NCBI GenBank assembly: GCA_003135595.1
Contig: PLCI01000167.1
Location: 9,835 to 21,212, forward strand
Reading direction: 5' to 3'
Length of the DNA: 11,378 bases
From: Acidimicrobiaceae bacterium
GTDB lineage: Bacteria > Actinomycetota > Acidimicrobiia > Acidimicrobiales > RAAP-2
The notes beneath the pieces are model-generated. The model saw only the letters and a program-made list of their open reading frames with translations. It was not told the origin of the DNA and did not search any database. The position numbers and the translations under genes are program-made. Position 1 is the stretch's first letter. Each line of letters begins with the position of its first letter. Below are positions 1 to 5,983 of the stretch, in pieces.

Positions 1-92
1 GACAGCGGGATCTCGAGGTGCCGTGCGATCGACCTCGCGAGCTCAGGGTGCGATCGGCCCGAGACGAACTCGAGTCGGTGCTTCGAGATCAC
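1..92 (-). CDS. prs: Ribose-phosphate pyrophosphokinase (PRPP synthetase), N-terminal fragment
   Basis: The minus strand from 92 to the window edge encodes about 30 residues, and the gene continues beyond coordinate 1. PRPP synthetase makes phosphoribosyl pyrophosphate from ribose-5-phosphate and ATP for nucleotide, His and Trp synthesis in the cytosol. The visible peptide contains LEFVSGRSHPELARSIARHL and then EIPL, which matches the conserved Prs N-terminus (LF-G-x-PELA-x-IA-x-L-G). I chose the GTG at 92-90 because a GGAG lies 5 nt upstream on the minus strand (98-101). In-frame GTGs at 98 and 104 are alternatives. It sits 49 bp after the glmU stop in the same direction, and the glmU-prs pair is common in Gram-positive bacteria. 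The catalytic parts lie outside the window, so activity cannot be judged. Confidence 0.85.
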   Translation of the reverse strand, partial: MISKHRLEFVSGRSHPELARSIARHLEIPL

Positions 93-141
93 CTCCACTC
101 CCACGAGGCTACCCAGCCCGGACGACTGGGTGCGTCGGTGA

Positions 142-1227
142 CTACAGGCCGAGGGTCGAGTGTGGCCGGATCCGGGCGCCGGAGGGCACGTCCGTGCCGG
201 GACCGAGGACGCTGAAGGAGCCGACCTCGGCGTCCTCGCCGATTCGCGCGCTCGTCGCGTGGACGGTGCCCACGTGCGCGCGCGCGCCGACCACCACGTC
301 GATGAGCATCGCCCCGGGACCGACCTGGGCGCCCGCGCCGATCCTGCAGGCACCCTTCACGATCGTCCCCGGCAACAAGGAGACGTCCTCGGCGAGCTCG
401 ACGTCGGCGTCGACGTAGGTCGACGCGGGGTCCCACATCGTGACCCCGCGACGCATCCACCGCTCGTTGATCCGCCGCCGCAGCTCCCCCTCGGCTGCTG
501 CGAGCTGGACGCGGTCGTTCACGCCGGACACCGCGGCGACGTCGTCGGTCGAGGACGCACGGGTCATGTGGCCCGCGTTGTAGAGGACCCCGACGATGTC
601 CGTCAGGTAGTACTCCGACTGGGAGTTCGTCCTGTCGAGACGACGCAGCGCGGGGCCGAGGAGCGCCATCTTGAGCAGGAAGATCGACGTGTTGACCTCG
701 TGGACCTCGCGCTCCTCAGCGCTGGCGTCGAGCTCCTCGACGATGCGCGCGACCGCGCCGTCGCGCCCGTGGATCACGCGGCCGTAACCGGTCGGGTCGC
801 CGAGCGTCGTCGTCAGGACGGTGAGGGCGTGGCGGCCCGCGACGTGGTCGTGCACGAGCGACGTGAGGATCTCGGCTCGCAGCAGCGGGACGTCGCCGGG
901 GACGATGAGCACGTCGTCGTCATCGTCGTCAGCCACGTCGAAGCTCTCGAGCGCGACGCTCACGGCGTGCCCGGTGCCGAGCTGCTCGGGCTGCTCCACG
1001 AACTCGATCTCGAGACCTTGCGGGGACCGTTCGGTGAGCGACTTCATCACCCACTCGGCCTCGTGTCCGACCACGACGACGACGCGATCGACCTTGAGCT
1101 GGCTCACCGCGTCGATCACGTGGAGGACGATCGGGCGCCCGCAGATGAGGTGCAGCGGCTTCGGCCGCTGCGAACGCATCCGTGTGCCTTCGCCCGCTGC
1201 GAGCACGATCGCGCGGAGAGCTGCCAT
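142..1227 (-). CDS. glmU: GlmU-type UDP-N-acetylglucosamine pyrophosphorylase, lacking the acetyltransferase half
   Basis: This 361-residue cytosolic enzyme should join UTP and GlcNAc-1-phosphate to give UDP-GlcNAc for peptidoglycan. The uridylyltransferase domain (about 1-240) is intact: LAAGEGTRM at 9-17, K23, EQLGTGHA at 81-88, the metal-binding GD at 111-112, GYGR at 147-150, EVNT at 177-180 and GVND at 235-238. A left-handed beta-helix begins near 265 and stops at 361, whereas full GlmU is about 450-490 residues. Missing are the region with the catalytic His (H-L-T-Y-x-GD), the NYDG loop and the acetyl-CoA site. The retained LRPG-like motif reads LGPG, without its substrate-binding Arg. 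Only 49 bp separate the stop from prs, so no frameshifted remainder is present. A run of seven Asp (100-106) with D98 nearby precedes VLIVPGD. The ATG has a GAGAGGAG stretch just upstream. The uridylyltransferase call is firm; monofunctionality is inference. Confidence 0.9.
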   Translation of the reverse strand: MAALRAIVLAAGEGTRMRSQRPKPLHLICGRPIVLHVIDAVSQLKVDRVVVVVGHEAEWVMKSLTERSPQGLEIEFVEQPEQLGTGHAVSVALESFDVADDDDDDVLIVPGDVPLLRAEILTSLVHDHVAGRHALTVLTTTLGDPTGYGRVIHGRDGAVARIVEELDASAEEREVHEVNTSIFLLKMALLGPALRRLDRTNSQSEYYLTDIVGVLYNAGHMTRASSTDDVAAVSGVNDRVQLAAAEGELRRRINERWMRRGVTMWDPASTYVDADVELAEDVSLLPGTIVKGACRIGAGAQVGPGAMLIDVVVGARAHVGTVHATSARIGEDAEVGSFSVLGPGTDVPSGARIRPHSTLGL

Positions 1228-1255
1228 GACTCCTCTCTAGCAGGACGAGGGGGCC

Positions 1256-1261
1256 TAGCCT
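1256..1261 (+). promoter_or_regulatory. Candidate -10 box (TAGCCT) for leaderless hydrolase mRNA
   Basis: TAGCCT fits the actinobacterial TAnnnT -10 pattern and ends 7 nt before the GTG start at 1269, so transcription would begin at or next to the start codon. There is no good Shine-Dalgarno before that GTG, which fits a leaderless message. No convincing -35 is visible. Inference from sequence only. Confidence 0.35.
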
Positions 1262-1268
1262 CGGCTCT

Positions 1269-2165
1269 GTGGCAAGGGTCCGCTACGACGAGTTCTCGAT
1301 GTTCCACGAGAACGCCGCGGAGTGGTCGCTCCCCTATGACACACCCCCCGACGTCGAGCGTCTCTTCGTCACGGTGTCGCCGGGACGCCAGCTGAGCGCG
1401 CTGCGCTGGGGGCGCACGCAGCCCGCGGTGGTCCTGCTGCACGGAGGTGCCCAGAACGCGCACACCTACGACACCGTCGCGCTTTCGCTTCGCCGACCGA
1501 TCCTCGCCGTCGACCTGCCCGGCCACGGCCACTCCGATGCCGCGCCCGGCGGGATGGGCGACGTCGTCGGCCACGCCCGCGACGTCGTCGAGGCCCTGCG
1601 TGCGCTCGGCATCGAGCGAGTGCCCCTTGTCGGGATGTCGCTCGGAGGACTCGTCGCGCTCCGGGTCGCCGCGACGGCGCCCGACGTCGTGGACCGCCTT
1701 GGCATGATCGACATCACGCCCGGTCTGACACCCGAGAAGTCAGGTCACATCACCGCCTTCGTGAACGGCCCGAGGACCTTCCCCAGCCTGGAGGAGCTCG
1801 TCGCGCGCACGGTCGAGCACAACCCGACCCGATCGGAGAGCTCGCTTCGTCGCGGCGTGCTCCACAACGCGATGCAGCTGGACGACGGCACCTGGATGTG
1901 GCGGCATCAGCGCTTCGAGCCGCCGAGCGACGTTCGCTCGCTCGACGCAGCGGCGCTGTGGGACGAGCTGTCGGTCGTTCGCGCGCCGATCCTGCTCGTT
2001 CGAGCGATGGGTCACGGCTCCGTCGTCGATGATGAGGACGAAGCCGAGTTCCGGCGTCGACAGCCGTCGGCGACGATCGTGCACGTGGCAGACAGCGGCC
2101 ATTCCGTGCAGGGCGACCAGCCGCTCGTCCTGGCCGACGTGCTTGCCTCGTTCCTCGACCGCTGA
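1269..2165 (+). CDS. Alpha/beta-fold hydrolase
   Basis: A 298-residue cytosolic protein of the alpha/beta hydrolase superfamily, without signal peptide or membrane segment. The core pieces appear in order: the oxyanion-hole motif LLHGG at 56-60, DLPGHGHSD at 82-90, the nucleophile elbow GMSLGG at 122-127 with Ser124, a candidate acid in the VVDDED stretch (252-257), and the catalytic His278 in DSGHS. The cap region (about 150-235) differs among families, so substrate cannot be read; esterase, lipase or C-C hydrolase activity are all possible. The gene runs divergently from glmU with 41 bp between the starts and ends 13 bp from a convergent small gene, so it is probably a single-gene transcript. 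The GTG at 1269 is chosen for the TAGCCT box 7 nt upstream; the ATG at 1299 is a less likely alternative. Confidence 0.9.
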   Translation: MARVRYDEFSMFHENAAEWSLPYDTPPDVERLFVTVSPGRQLSALRWGRTQPAVVLLHGGAQNAHTYDTVALSLRRPILAVDLPGHGHSDAAPGGMGDVVGHARDVVEALRALGIERVPLVGMSLGGLVALRVAATAPDVVDRLGMIDITPGLTPEKSGHITAFVNGPRTFPSLEELVARTVEHNPTRSESSLRRGVLHNAMQLDDGTWMWRHQRFEPPSDVRSLDAAALWDELSVVRAPILLVRAMGHGSVVDDEDEAEFRRRQPSATIVHVADSGHSVQGDQPLVLADVLASFLDR

Positions 2166-2178
2166 CGCAGCTCGGAGG

Positions 2179-2385
2179 TCAGTCGGGCAGCGTTCGCTCC
2201 TCAGGGATCGGGAACGGCGCGTGCTTCGTGTAGGCGCTCCGCCCGAGCTTCGCGTACGTCGCCGTGTACCGAGTGATCGCCTGGCGGTGCGCGTTCGAGC
2301 CGGGCTCTGCGTCTCTGATCGCGTCGAGGTCGGCGCGCAGCTGCTCGACCAGTCGCACGGTCTGGAGAAAGCCGTCGTCGATCAC
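2179..2385 (-). CDS. Small hypothetical protein, 68 residues
   Basis: I do not recognise a family. The 68-residue product is soluble and charged. Its N-terminal part (about 5-30) looks helical, with hydrophobic residues spaced through VRLVEQLRADLDAIRD. A basic and aromatic middle (YTATYAKLGRSAYTKH) and a Pro-rich end (PFPIPEERTLPD) follow. The case for a real gene is G/C-rich third codon positions like its neighbours, a GTG start, and a GATAAT -10 box ending 6 nt before that start. It is convergent with the hydrolase, 13 bp between stops, and no other open frame claims the interval. It has no Cys pair, signal peptide or transmembrane segment. A nearby tRNA-Gln lies upstream on the same strand. 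Homologues with a conserved start would settle it. Confidence 0.6.
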   Translation of the reverse strand: MIDDGFLQTVRLVEQLRADLDAIRDAEPGSNAHRQAITRYTATYAKLGRSAYTKHAPFPIPEERTLPD

Positions 2386-2391
2386 CCCTCA

Positions 2392-2397
2392 ATTATC
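2392..2397 (-). promoter_or_regulatory. Candidate -10 box (GATAAT), leaderless small gene
   Basis: On the minus strand GATAAT differs from TATAAT at one position and lies in a locally AT-rich patch (2390-2397). It ends 6 nt before the GTG at 2385, the spacing expected if transcription starts on the start codon. A GAGGG directly abuts the GTG, too close to work as a normal ribosome binding site. A TTCCAA hexamer (2415-2420) sits 17 bp upstream as a weak -35. Confidence 0.4.
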
Positions 2398-2562
2398 GCG
2401 TGCACGATCGCGGTTTGGAACAGGAAGATCGTTCTATGCGAGCGCACGTGAACGTGGCGTGAGGACTCTGCGTCAACGACGTGTCATGTCGCAGGTCGCA
2501 CGCTTGTGTCAAGTCCAAGGACCGTGACCGCCGCGCGACGTCCACCGGGGCGCCCTCGGGAC

Positions 2563-2638
2563 TGGCTGGCGGGGGAGGGCTCGAACCTCCAACCTACGGA
2601 TCCAAAGTCCGTCGTTCTGCCAATTGAACTACCCGCCA
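2563..2638 (-). tRNA. tRNA-Gln (anticodon UUG), CCA encoded
   Basis: The minus strand folds as a full cloverleaf of 76 nt including CCA. The acceptor TGGCGGG (2638-2632) pairs with CCCGCCA (2573-2567), followed by discriminator G and encoded CCA (2565-2563). The D arm contains GTTCAATTGGCAGAAC. The anticodon stem ACGGA/TCCGT encloses the loop CTTTGGA, placing TTG at positions 34-36 with G at 37. The T arm is GGAGG-TTCGAGC-CCTCC. The U1-A72 acceptor start and UUG anticodon agree with glutamine; it would read CAA and possibly CAG. A TACGGT at 2692-2697 is a weak -10 candidate about 55 nt upstream of the mature 5' end. I see no hairpin-plus-T-run terminator downstream. It stands alone with no neighbouring tRNA. 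Confidence 0.95.
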
Positions 2639-2763
2639 TCGACGACACGTCGCGTGATGCCCGAGCCCGCGCCATCCGAGCCGTGCGGGCAACCGTACCA
2701 ATGGCATCGAATGTCGCATGGACCCTGTCGCACGCTGGATTCTTCTCGTGCTCTTAGGCGAGG

Positions 2764-2785
2764 CTGCGGCGCGACTTAGCCGCAG
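2764..2785 (+). other. Hairpin upstream of the two-component operon
   Basis: CTGCGGC (2764-2770) and GCCGCAG (2779-2785) form a perfect 7-bp stem around the 8-nt loop GCGACTTA, extendable by GG/CC across one bulged G. No T-run follows on either strand, so it is not a typical intrinsic terminator. It lies 21 nt before the AGGAGG that precedes the leader ORF, where it could belong to a 5' untranslated region or be an operator. Function unknown. Confidence 0.4.
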
Positions 2786-2806
2786 GCCGGAGGATGGCGG
2801 CCGACG

Positions 2807-2812
2807 AGGAGG
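2807..2812 (+). promoter_or_regulatory. Perfect Shine-Dalgarno (AGGAGG) for a leader ORF
   Basis: AGGAGG is complementary to the 16S rRNA 3' tail and lies 4 nt before the ATG at 2817. It is the strongest ribosome binding site noticed in the window. The response regulator start at 2915 has only GGGGCG-like bases before it. This supports the 33-codon ORF as the first translated unit of the operon. Confidence 0.45.
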
Positions 2813-2816
2813 ACCG

Positions 2817-2918
2817 ATGCGCCGTGCACACACCCCGACGGCGCAGCTGATCTGGACCCAAGAGCTCGCGCGAGGCCCGCTCGGTAGGCTCTACGCAATG
2901 CGTGGGGCGCCGCGATGA
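2817..2918 (+). CDS. Putative 33-residue leader ORF coupled to the response regulator
   Basis: The ORF reads MRRAHTPTAQLIWTQELARG and then 13 more residues ending MRGAPR. I recognise no family; it is basic, with six Arg and one His, and not strongly hydrophobic. Evidence for translation is the exact AGGAGG 4 nt upstream and the stop TGA (2916-2918) overlapping the response regulator ATG (2915-2917) as ATGA, a classic coupling arrangement. A second in-frame ATG at 2898 follows a TAGGCT box (2885-2890) by 7 nt, so a leaderless start could instead make only six codons, MRGAPR. The frame stays open back to 2718, but third-position G/C there is lower than in the certain genes, so the longer 66-codon version looks non-coding. 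It could be a leader peptide, a small functional protein or coincidence. Confidence 0.45.
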   Translation: MRRAHTPTAQLIWTQELARGPLGRLYAMRGAPR

Positions 2919-3592
2919 GGATCCTCGTCGTGGAGGACGATCCCGCGGTTCGCAACTCGCTGTCGCGCGCGCTGCGACTCGAGGGCTACGAGGCAGAGCT
3001 GCACGAAGAGGGCCTCTCGGCGATCCGCTCCCTCCAGGTGGCCGCGCCCGACGCGATCATCCTTGACCTTGGCCTGCCCGACGTCGACGGGATCGAGATC
3101 TGCCAGCGGGTCCGCGCGACGGGGGACGCCACGCCCATCCTCATGGTCACCGCCCGCGACGCCGTCAACGACCGCGTGTCGGGTCTCGACGCGGGGGCCG
3201 ATGACTACCTGGTGAAGCCCTTCGACCTCGCCGAGCTGTTCGCGAGGCTGCGGGCCCTGCTTCGACGACGCGGTCCGGCCGACGGTGAGACCGACGTGCT
3301 GCGGTTCGTCGACCTGTCGCTCAACTTGTCCACGAGGGACGCGAAGCGCGCCGAGCGCACGTTCACGCTGACGCGCGTCGAGTTCGACCTCCTCGAGCTC
3401 TTCTTGCGCCATCCGCGGCAGGTCCTGACCCGCGACGTGATCCTCGACCGCGTCTGGGGCTACAACTTCGACACCGGCACGAACTCGCTTGCCGTCTATG
3501 TGGGCTACCTGCGTCGAAAGCTCGAGGAGGGCGACGAGCCCCGGCTGCTGCACACGGTGCGCGGGGTCGGGTACGTGCTCAGGGAGCCGTGA
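2915..3592 (+). CDS. OmpR/PhoB-family response regulator (MprA-like)
   Basis: This 225-residue cytosolic transcription factor is the output half of a two-component system. The receiver domain (about 1-115) has the acidic pair ED/D at 7-9, phospho-acceptor Asp51 in ILDLGLPD, switch Thr79 in MVTA and Lys101 in LVKPF. After a short linker, a winged-helix DNA-binding domain (about 130-223) shows the OmpR-family marks FTLTRVEFDLLELF, LTRDVILDRVWGYNF and a C-terminal TVRGVGYVLRE. The wording of both domains is closest to the actinobacterial MprA/PrrA group, but orthology cannot be claimed from sequence memory alone. It starts inside the stop of the 33-codon leader ORF (ATGA) and its own stop overlaps the kinase start (GTGA), so the three would be translated as a unit. 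The signal and target genes are not evident. Confidence 0.95.
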   Translation: MRILVVEDDPAVRNSLSRALRLEGYEAELHEEGLSAIRSLQVAAPDAIILDLGLPDVDGIEICQRVRATGDATPILMVTARDAVNDRVSGLDAGADDYLVKPFDLAELFARLRALLRRRGPADGETDVLRFVDLSLNLSTRDAKRAERTFTLTRVEFDLLELFLRHPRQVLTRDVILDRVWGYNFDTGTNSLAVYVGYLRRKLEEGDEPRLLHTVRGVGYVLREP

Positions 3593-4980
3593 GCTTTCGG
3601 ACCAGGGTGAGCGCGGCCGCCGCGGTCGTCGTCGCGATCGCCGTGGCGATCGCGAGCTTCGTCGCCTACCGCGCGGCACGCGACGCGCTCGTCGGGTCTG
3701 CAGACTCCTCGCTGAACGGCGCCTATGAGGCCATGACCACGACGTCGGTCACGGGTGCCCCGACGCTGGACCCCGGGAACAGCCCGGGCTTCGGGATCCT
3801 GTTCGTGAGCGCCGCCGGCCGCACTCTGCCTGGTGTCCCTGGCGTCGGGGTGCGCTACCTGCCCGTCGACTCGACGATCACCCAGGTCGCCTCGGGCAAG
3901 CAGCACGCGCTGTTCCGAACCATCAAGTCCTCGGACGGCAATGCGCTGCGCGAGCTCATCGTGCCGATCCCCAAGGGGACGCTGCTCGACGAGTACGGGG
4001 CGACCTTCGAGCTCACGAGCCCCGTCGCCCTGGTCCTCGTCGAGCCGTTCCAGGGCATCGAGGACCGCCTGGGCTCCCTCGGCAACTACCTCTTGGCGCT
4101 CGCGGCATTCGGCGTGGTGGTCGCCGCGCTGTTCGGCTGGCTCGCCGCACGCGCGGCGCTCGTGCCGCTCGCCGAGACGACGACCGACATCGAAGAGGTG
4201 GCGACGACGCTCGACGTGTCGCATCGAATGGACGAGGGCTCGCCCGACGAGCTCGGGCGGTTGCGCCGGGCGTTCAACCGGCTGCTCGCGGCGCTCGAGG
4301 GCTCCCAGGATGCTCAGCGACAGCTCATCTTGGACGCGAGCCACGAGCTGCGGACGCCGCTCACGAGCCTGCGCGCGAATGCCCAGGTGCTCGGCCGGAT
4401 CGACGAGCTCGACTCACAGGACGTCGCGCAGCTGTCCGTCGACATGGTCACCCAGGTCGACGAGCTGACCGGACTCGTGGGCGACCTCACCGAGCTGGCC
4501 CGAGGTGAGCACACCGTCGAGCCGGCGAAGGACTTCGACCTGGCCGAGCTCGTGAGCGAGTGCGCCGAGATCGCAGAGACCCACGCGCGGACCAAGCTCG
4601 TGGACGTCGAGGTGGACGTCGAGTCCTGCACCGTCCACGCCTCGTGGGAGCGGGTCACCCGCGCGGTCGGGAACCTGCTCGACAACGCGATCAAGTTCAG
4701 CCCGAGCAGCGGACAGGTGCGCGTCAGCTGCCGGCAGGGCGTCGTGACCGTCGAGGACAGCGGCGCGGGGATCGCCGAGTCGGACCTCCCATTCGTCTTC
4801 GACCGCTTCTACCGCTCCTCGCGGGACCGGGGACTGCCGGGCTCGGGGCTCGGGCTCGCGATCGTCGCCCAGGTCGCCGAGGGCGCGGGCGGGACCGTCA
4901 CCGCAGGTTCGAGCCAGCTGCTGGGCGGCGCGCGACTCGAGCTCCGCCTCCCGCCTCCGAACGGCGCGTCGACGTTCTGA
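3589..4980 (+). CDS. Sensor histidine kinase with HAMP domain (MprB-like)
   Basis: A 463-residue membrane kinase that should phosphorylate the response regulator encoded just before it. Order: a basic N-terminus, transmembrane helix 1 (about 8-27), an extracytoplasmic sensor region (about 30-160) with no recognised fold, transmembrane helix 2 (about 166-186), HAMP (about 187-240), the dimerisation domain with phospho-acceptor His252 in LDASHELRTPL, and the HATPase domain. ATP-binding boxes are intact: N box GNLLDNAIKF at 361-370, G1 VEDSGAGI at 388-395, F box FDRFYRS at 404-410 and G2 GSGLGLAI at 418-425. All catalytic residues I can check are present. The GTG start overlaps the regulator's TGA by 4 nt, with AGGGAG 2 nt upstream. 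No terminator is visible after the stop. Confidence 0.95.
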   Translation: MSFRTRVSAAAAVVVAIAVAIASFVAYRAARDALVGSADSSLNGAYEAMTTTSVTGAPTLDPGNSPGFGILFVSAAGRTLPGVPGVGVRYLPVDSTITQVASGKQHALFRTIKSSDGNALRELIVPIPKGTLLDEYGATFELTSPVALVLVEPFQGIEDRLGSLGNYLLALAAFGVVVAALFGWLAARAALVPLAETTTDIEEVATTLDVSHRMDEGSPDELGRLRRAFNRLLAALEGSQDAQRQLILDASHELRTPLTSLRANAQVLGRIDELDSQDVAQLSVDMVTQVDELTGLVGDLTELARGEHTVEPAKDFDLAELVSECAEIAETHARTKLVDVEVDVESCTVHASWERVTRAVGNLLDNAIKFSPSSGQVRVSCRQGVVTVEDSGAGIAESDLPFVFDRFYRSSRDRGLPGSGLGLAIVAQVAEGAGGTVTAGSSQLLGGARLELRLPPPNGASTF

Positions 4981-5384
4981 GGGCATTCTTAGGGTCAGCA
5001 ACGCCTCGCCTTATCGCACACCCCGACAATTGAAACGTCAACGGAATCCACCAAGTGCAGGAGTCCGGCGTGCACCAGGCAGCCAGTCCTTACGACATCC
5101 ACCGCAGCGCTCGTTCCCCCAAGCGAGTCCGCTGCACCACCCAGGTGGGACACACGTATGGGTCGAGCTGCCTGGTGCCGACCTCGGGCTCGTCGCGCGC
5201 GTTGCGGCCATCGATCCGATGCCCCGTCCCCCATCAGGACCGGACTGGCAGCTGAGCGACGAGCACTTCGATCGGCCGGCTGGCGGGCGTCACCCCATCG
5301 TCCGTCGCCGGCCGGTCACCACGTTGCAGGCATCTGTCCCTGCGTGATCCTTCGCGCACGCCCGCATTGGCCCGAGGGACGAGG
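4981..5384. other. 404-bp interval without a convincing gene
   Basis: Between the kinase stop and the VOC stop I find no gene I can support. On the plus strand a frame opens at a TTG (5030) and runs 105 codons to 5347. Its first 40 codons have mixed third positions, while the later part (about 5147-5300, containing GTHVWVELPGADLGLVARVA and PDWQLSDEHFDRP) is more gene-like. It lacks an ATG or GTG start and a ribosome binding site, and I recognise no family. It may be a decayed or very divergent gene. The interval also holds a 12-bp inverted repeat, listed separately. No tRNA, insertion sequence or clear terminator is seen. Confidence 0.5.
5072..5178. repeat. 12-bp perfect inverted repeat, arms 83 bp apart
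   Basis: GCACCAGGCAGC at 5072-5083 is the exact reverse complement of GCTGCCTGGTGC at 5167-5178. Bases flanking both arms do not pair, so the match is exactly 12 bp. In a stretch this short the match is unlikely though not impossible by chance in G+C-rich DNA. It could close a long stem-loop in a transcript or mark an old insertion. There is no transposase and no target-site duplication that I can see. Confidence 0.35.
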
Positions 5385-5762
5385 TCAGCCCGGGGACTCT
5401 TGAATGAGCTCGATGCGATTGCCGAACGGATCGGCGACGTAGCCGCGACGCACGCCCTCGAGCGCGTCGTCGTAGGTGAATCGCACGCCCGCTGCCGCGA
5501 GGGATACCGCAAGCGCGTCGAGGTCGTCGACGAGGAACGCGGGGTGCGCCTTGGTCGCCGGCGTGAAGCTCGGGTCCACGCCGAGGTGCACGACCACCGA
5601 GCCGCGCTCGAACCAGCACCCACCACGCGCGGCGAGCACCGGGGGCTTCGGCACCGACGCGAGGCCCAGCACGCCCTCGTAGAACGCGACTGCCTCAGGC
5701 TCCTTGCCCGCGGGCATCGCGAGCTGGACGTGATCGAGGCGCACGAGTCGCGGCGTCGTCAT
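5385..5762 (-). CDS. VOC-superfamily (glyoxalase/bleomycin-resistance fold) protein
   Basis: A 125-residue soluble protein made of two beta-alpha-beta-beta-beta modules. It opens with RLDHVQLAMP, placing a metal-ligand His at 11, continues with AVAFYEGVLGL (25-35) typical of the first module, VVVHLGVD (56-63), AHPAFLVDDLDAL (72-84) and the closing YVADPFGNRIELIQ (108-121) with Glu118. His11, His59 or His73, and Glu118 could form a metal site. The superfamily includes glyoxalase I, dioxygenases, epimerases and antibiotic-binding proteins, so the reaction cannot be assigned. The ATG has GAGG 2 nt upstream, which is close. The gene is a single transcript unit on the minus strand, with bS22 divergent on its upstream side. 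Length is normal for a single-domain member. Confidence 0.85.
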   Translation of the reverse strand: MTTPRLVRLDHVQLAMPAGKEPEAVAFYEGVLGLASVPKPPVLAARGGCWFERGSVVVHLGVDPSFTPATKAHPAFLVDDLDALAVSLAAAGVRFTYDDALEGVRRGYVADPFGNRIELIQESPG

Positions 5763-5839
5763 CGCCTCGATGGTCCCGGTACGCCTTGAGCGTTTGCGCG
5801 CACTCGTGGTCTCCTTGCACCTCGATCGTCACCTGCGGG

Positions 5840-5870
5840 TTGGCGGCATGTGGTGAGCGGCAACTAGCGT
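5840..5870 (+). promoter_or_regulatory. Candidate promoter for the bS22 gene
   Basis: TAGCGT at 5865-5870 fits TAnnnT and ends 10 nt before the bS22 ATG, giving a transcript with a leader of only a few bases. TTGGCG at 5840-5845 is a possible -35, but the 19-bp spacer is long. No Shine-Dalgarno precedes the ATG, in agreement with a leaderless or near-leaderless message. Inference only. Confidence 0.35.
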
Positions 5871-5880
5871 GCCACAGGCC

Positions 5881-5982
5881 ATGGGATCGCTCATCAAGAA
5901 GCGCCGCAAGCGGATGCGCAAGAAGAAGCACAAGAAGATGCTGAAGAAGACCCGCTGGCAGCGCAGGGCGGCTGGCAAGTAG
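5881..5982 (+). CDS. Mini ribosomal protein bS22 (AURKAIP1/COX24-like)
   Basis: A 33-codon gene: it begins MGSLIKKRRKRMRKKKHKK, continues with MLKKTRWQRR and ends AAGK. Over half the residues are Lys or Arg. It closely matches, from memory, the 33-residue bS22 of mycobacteria (start MGSxIKKRRKRM, then KKKH, then RTR-x-QRR). Structures of the mycobacterial 30S subunit showed bS22 bound to 16S rRNA; databases also label it AURKAIP1/COX24 domain protein. The MGS start and exact 33-residue length fix the ATG. Its stop is one base from the stop of ispE on the other strand, so there is no room for a terminator between the two convergent genes. In many actinobacteria bS22 lies near a BldC-type regulator; none is here. 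Confidence 0.92.
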   Translation: MGSLIKKRRKRMRKKKHKKMLKKTRWQRRAAGK

Positions 5983-5983
5983 C

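Noticed and set aside
160..1395. A 411-codon plus-strand open frame opposite glmU.
   Set aside because: It is the antisense shadow of glmU, with Asp/Val/Arg-heavy composition and no recognisable domain; glmU itself has every expected motif.
2507..2512. An exact TTGACA on the minus strand downstream of tRNA-Gln.
   Set aside because: No TAnnnT or TATAAT-like hexamer lies 16-18 bp downstream, and the next gene on that strand has its own -10 about 110 bp away.
2718..2918. The longer 66-codon version of the leader ORF starting at ATG 2718.
   Set aside because: Third positions in its first half are less G/C-rich than real genes here and no ribosome binding site precedes 2718. The AGGAGG supports the internal ATG at 2817 instead.
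5695..5832. A 45-codon minus-strand frame from a GTG at 5832, beginning MTIEVQGDHECAQTLKAYRD, in the gap upstream of the VOC gene.
   Set aside because: It overlaps the first 68 bp of the VOC gene in another frame, has no clear Shine-Dalgarno and no family I know. The second half is plainly a shadow of the VOC gene. The first half does look protein-like and could be tested by homology.
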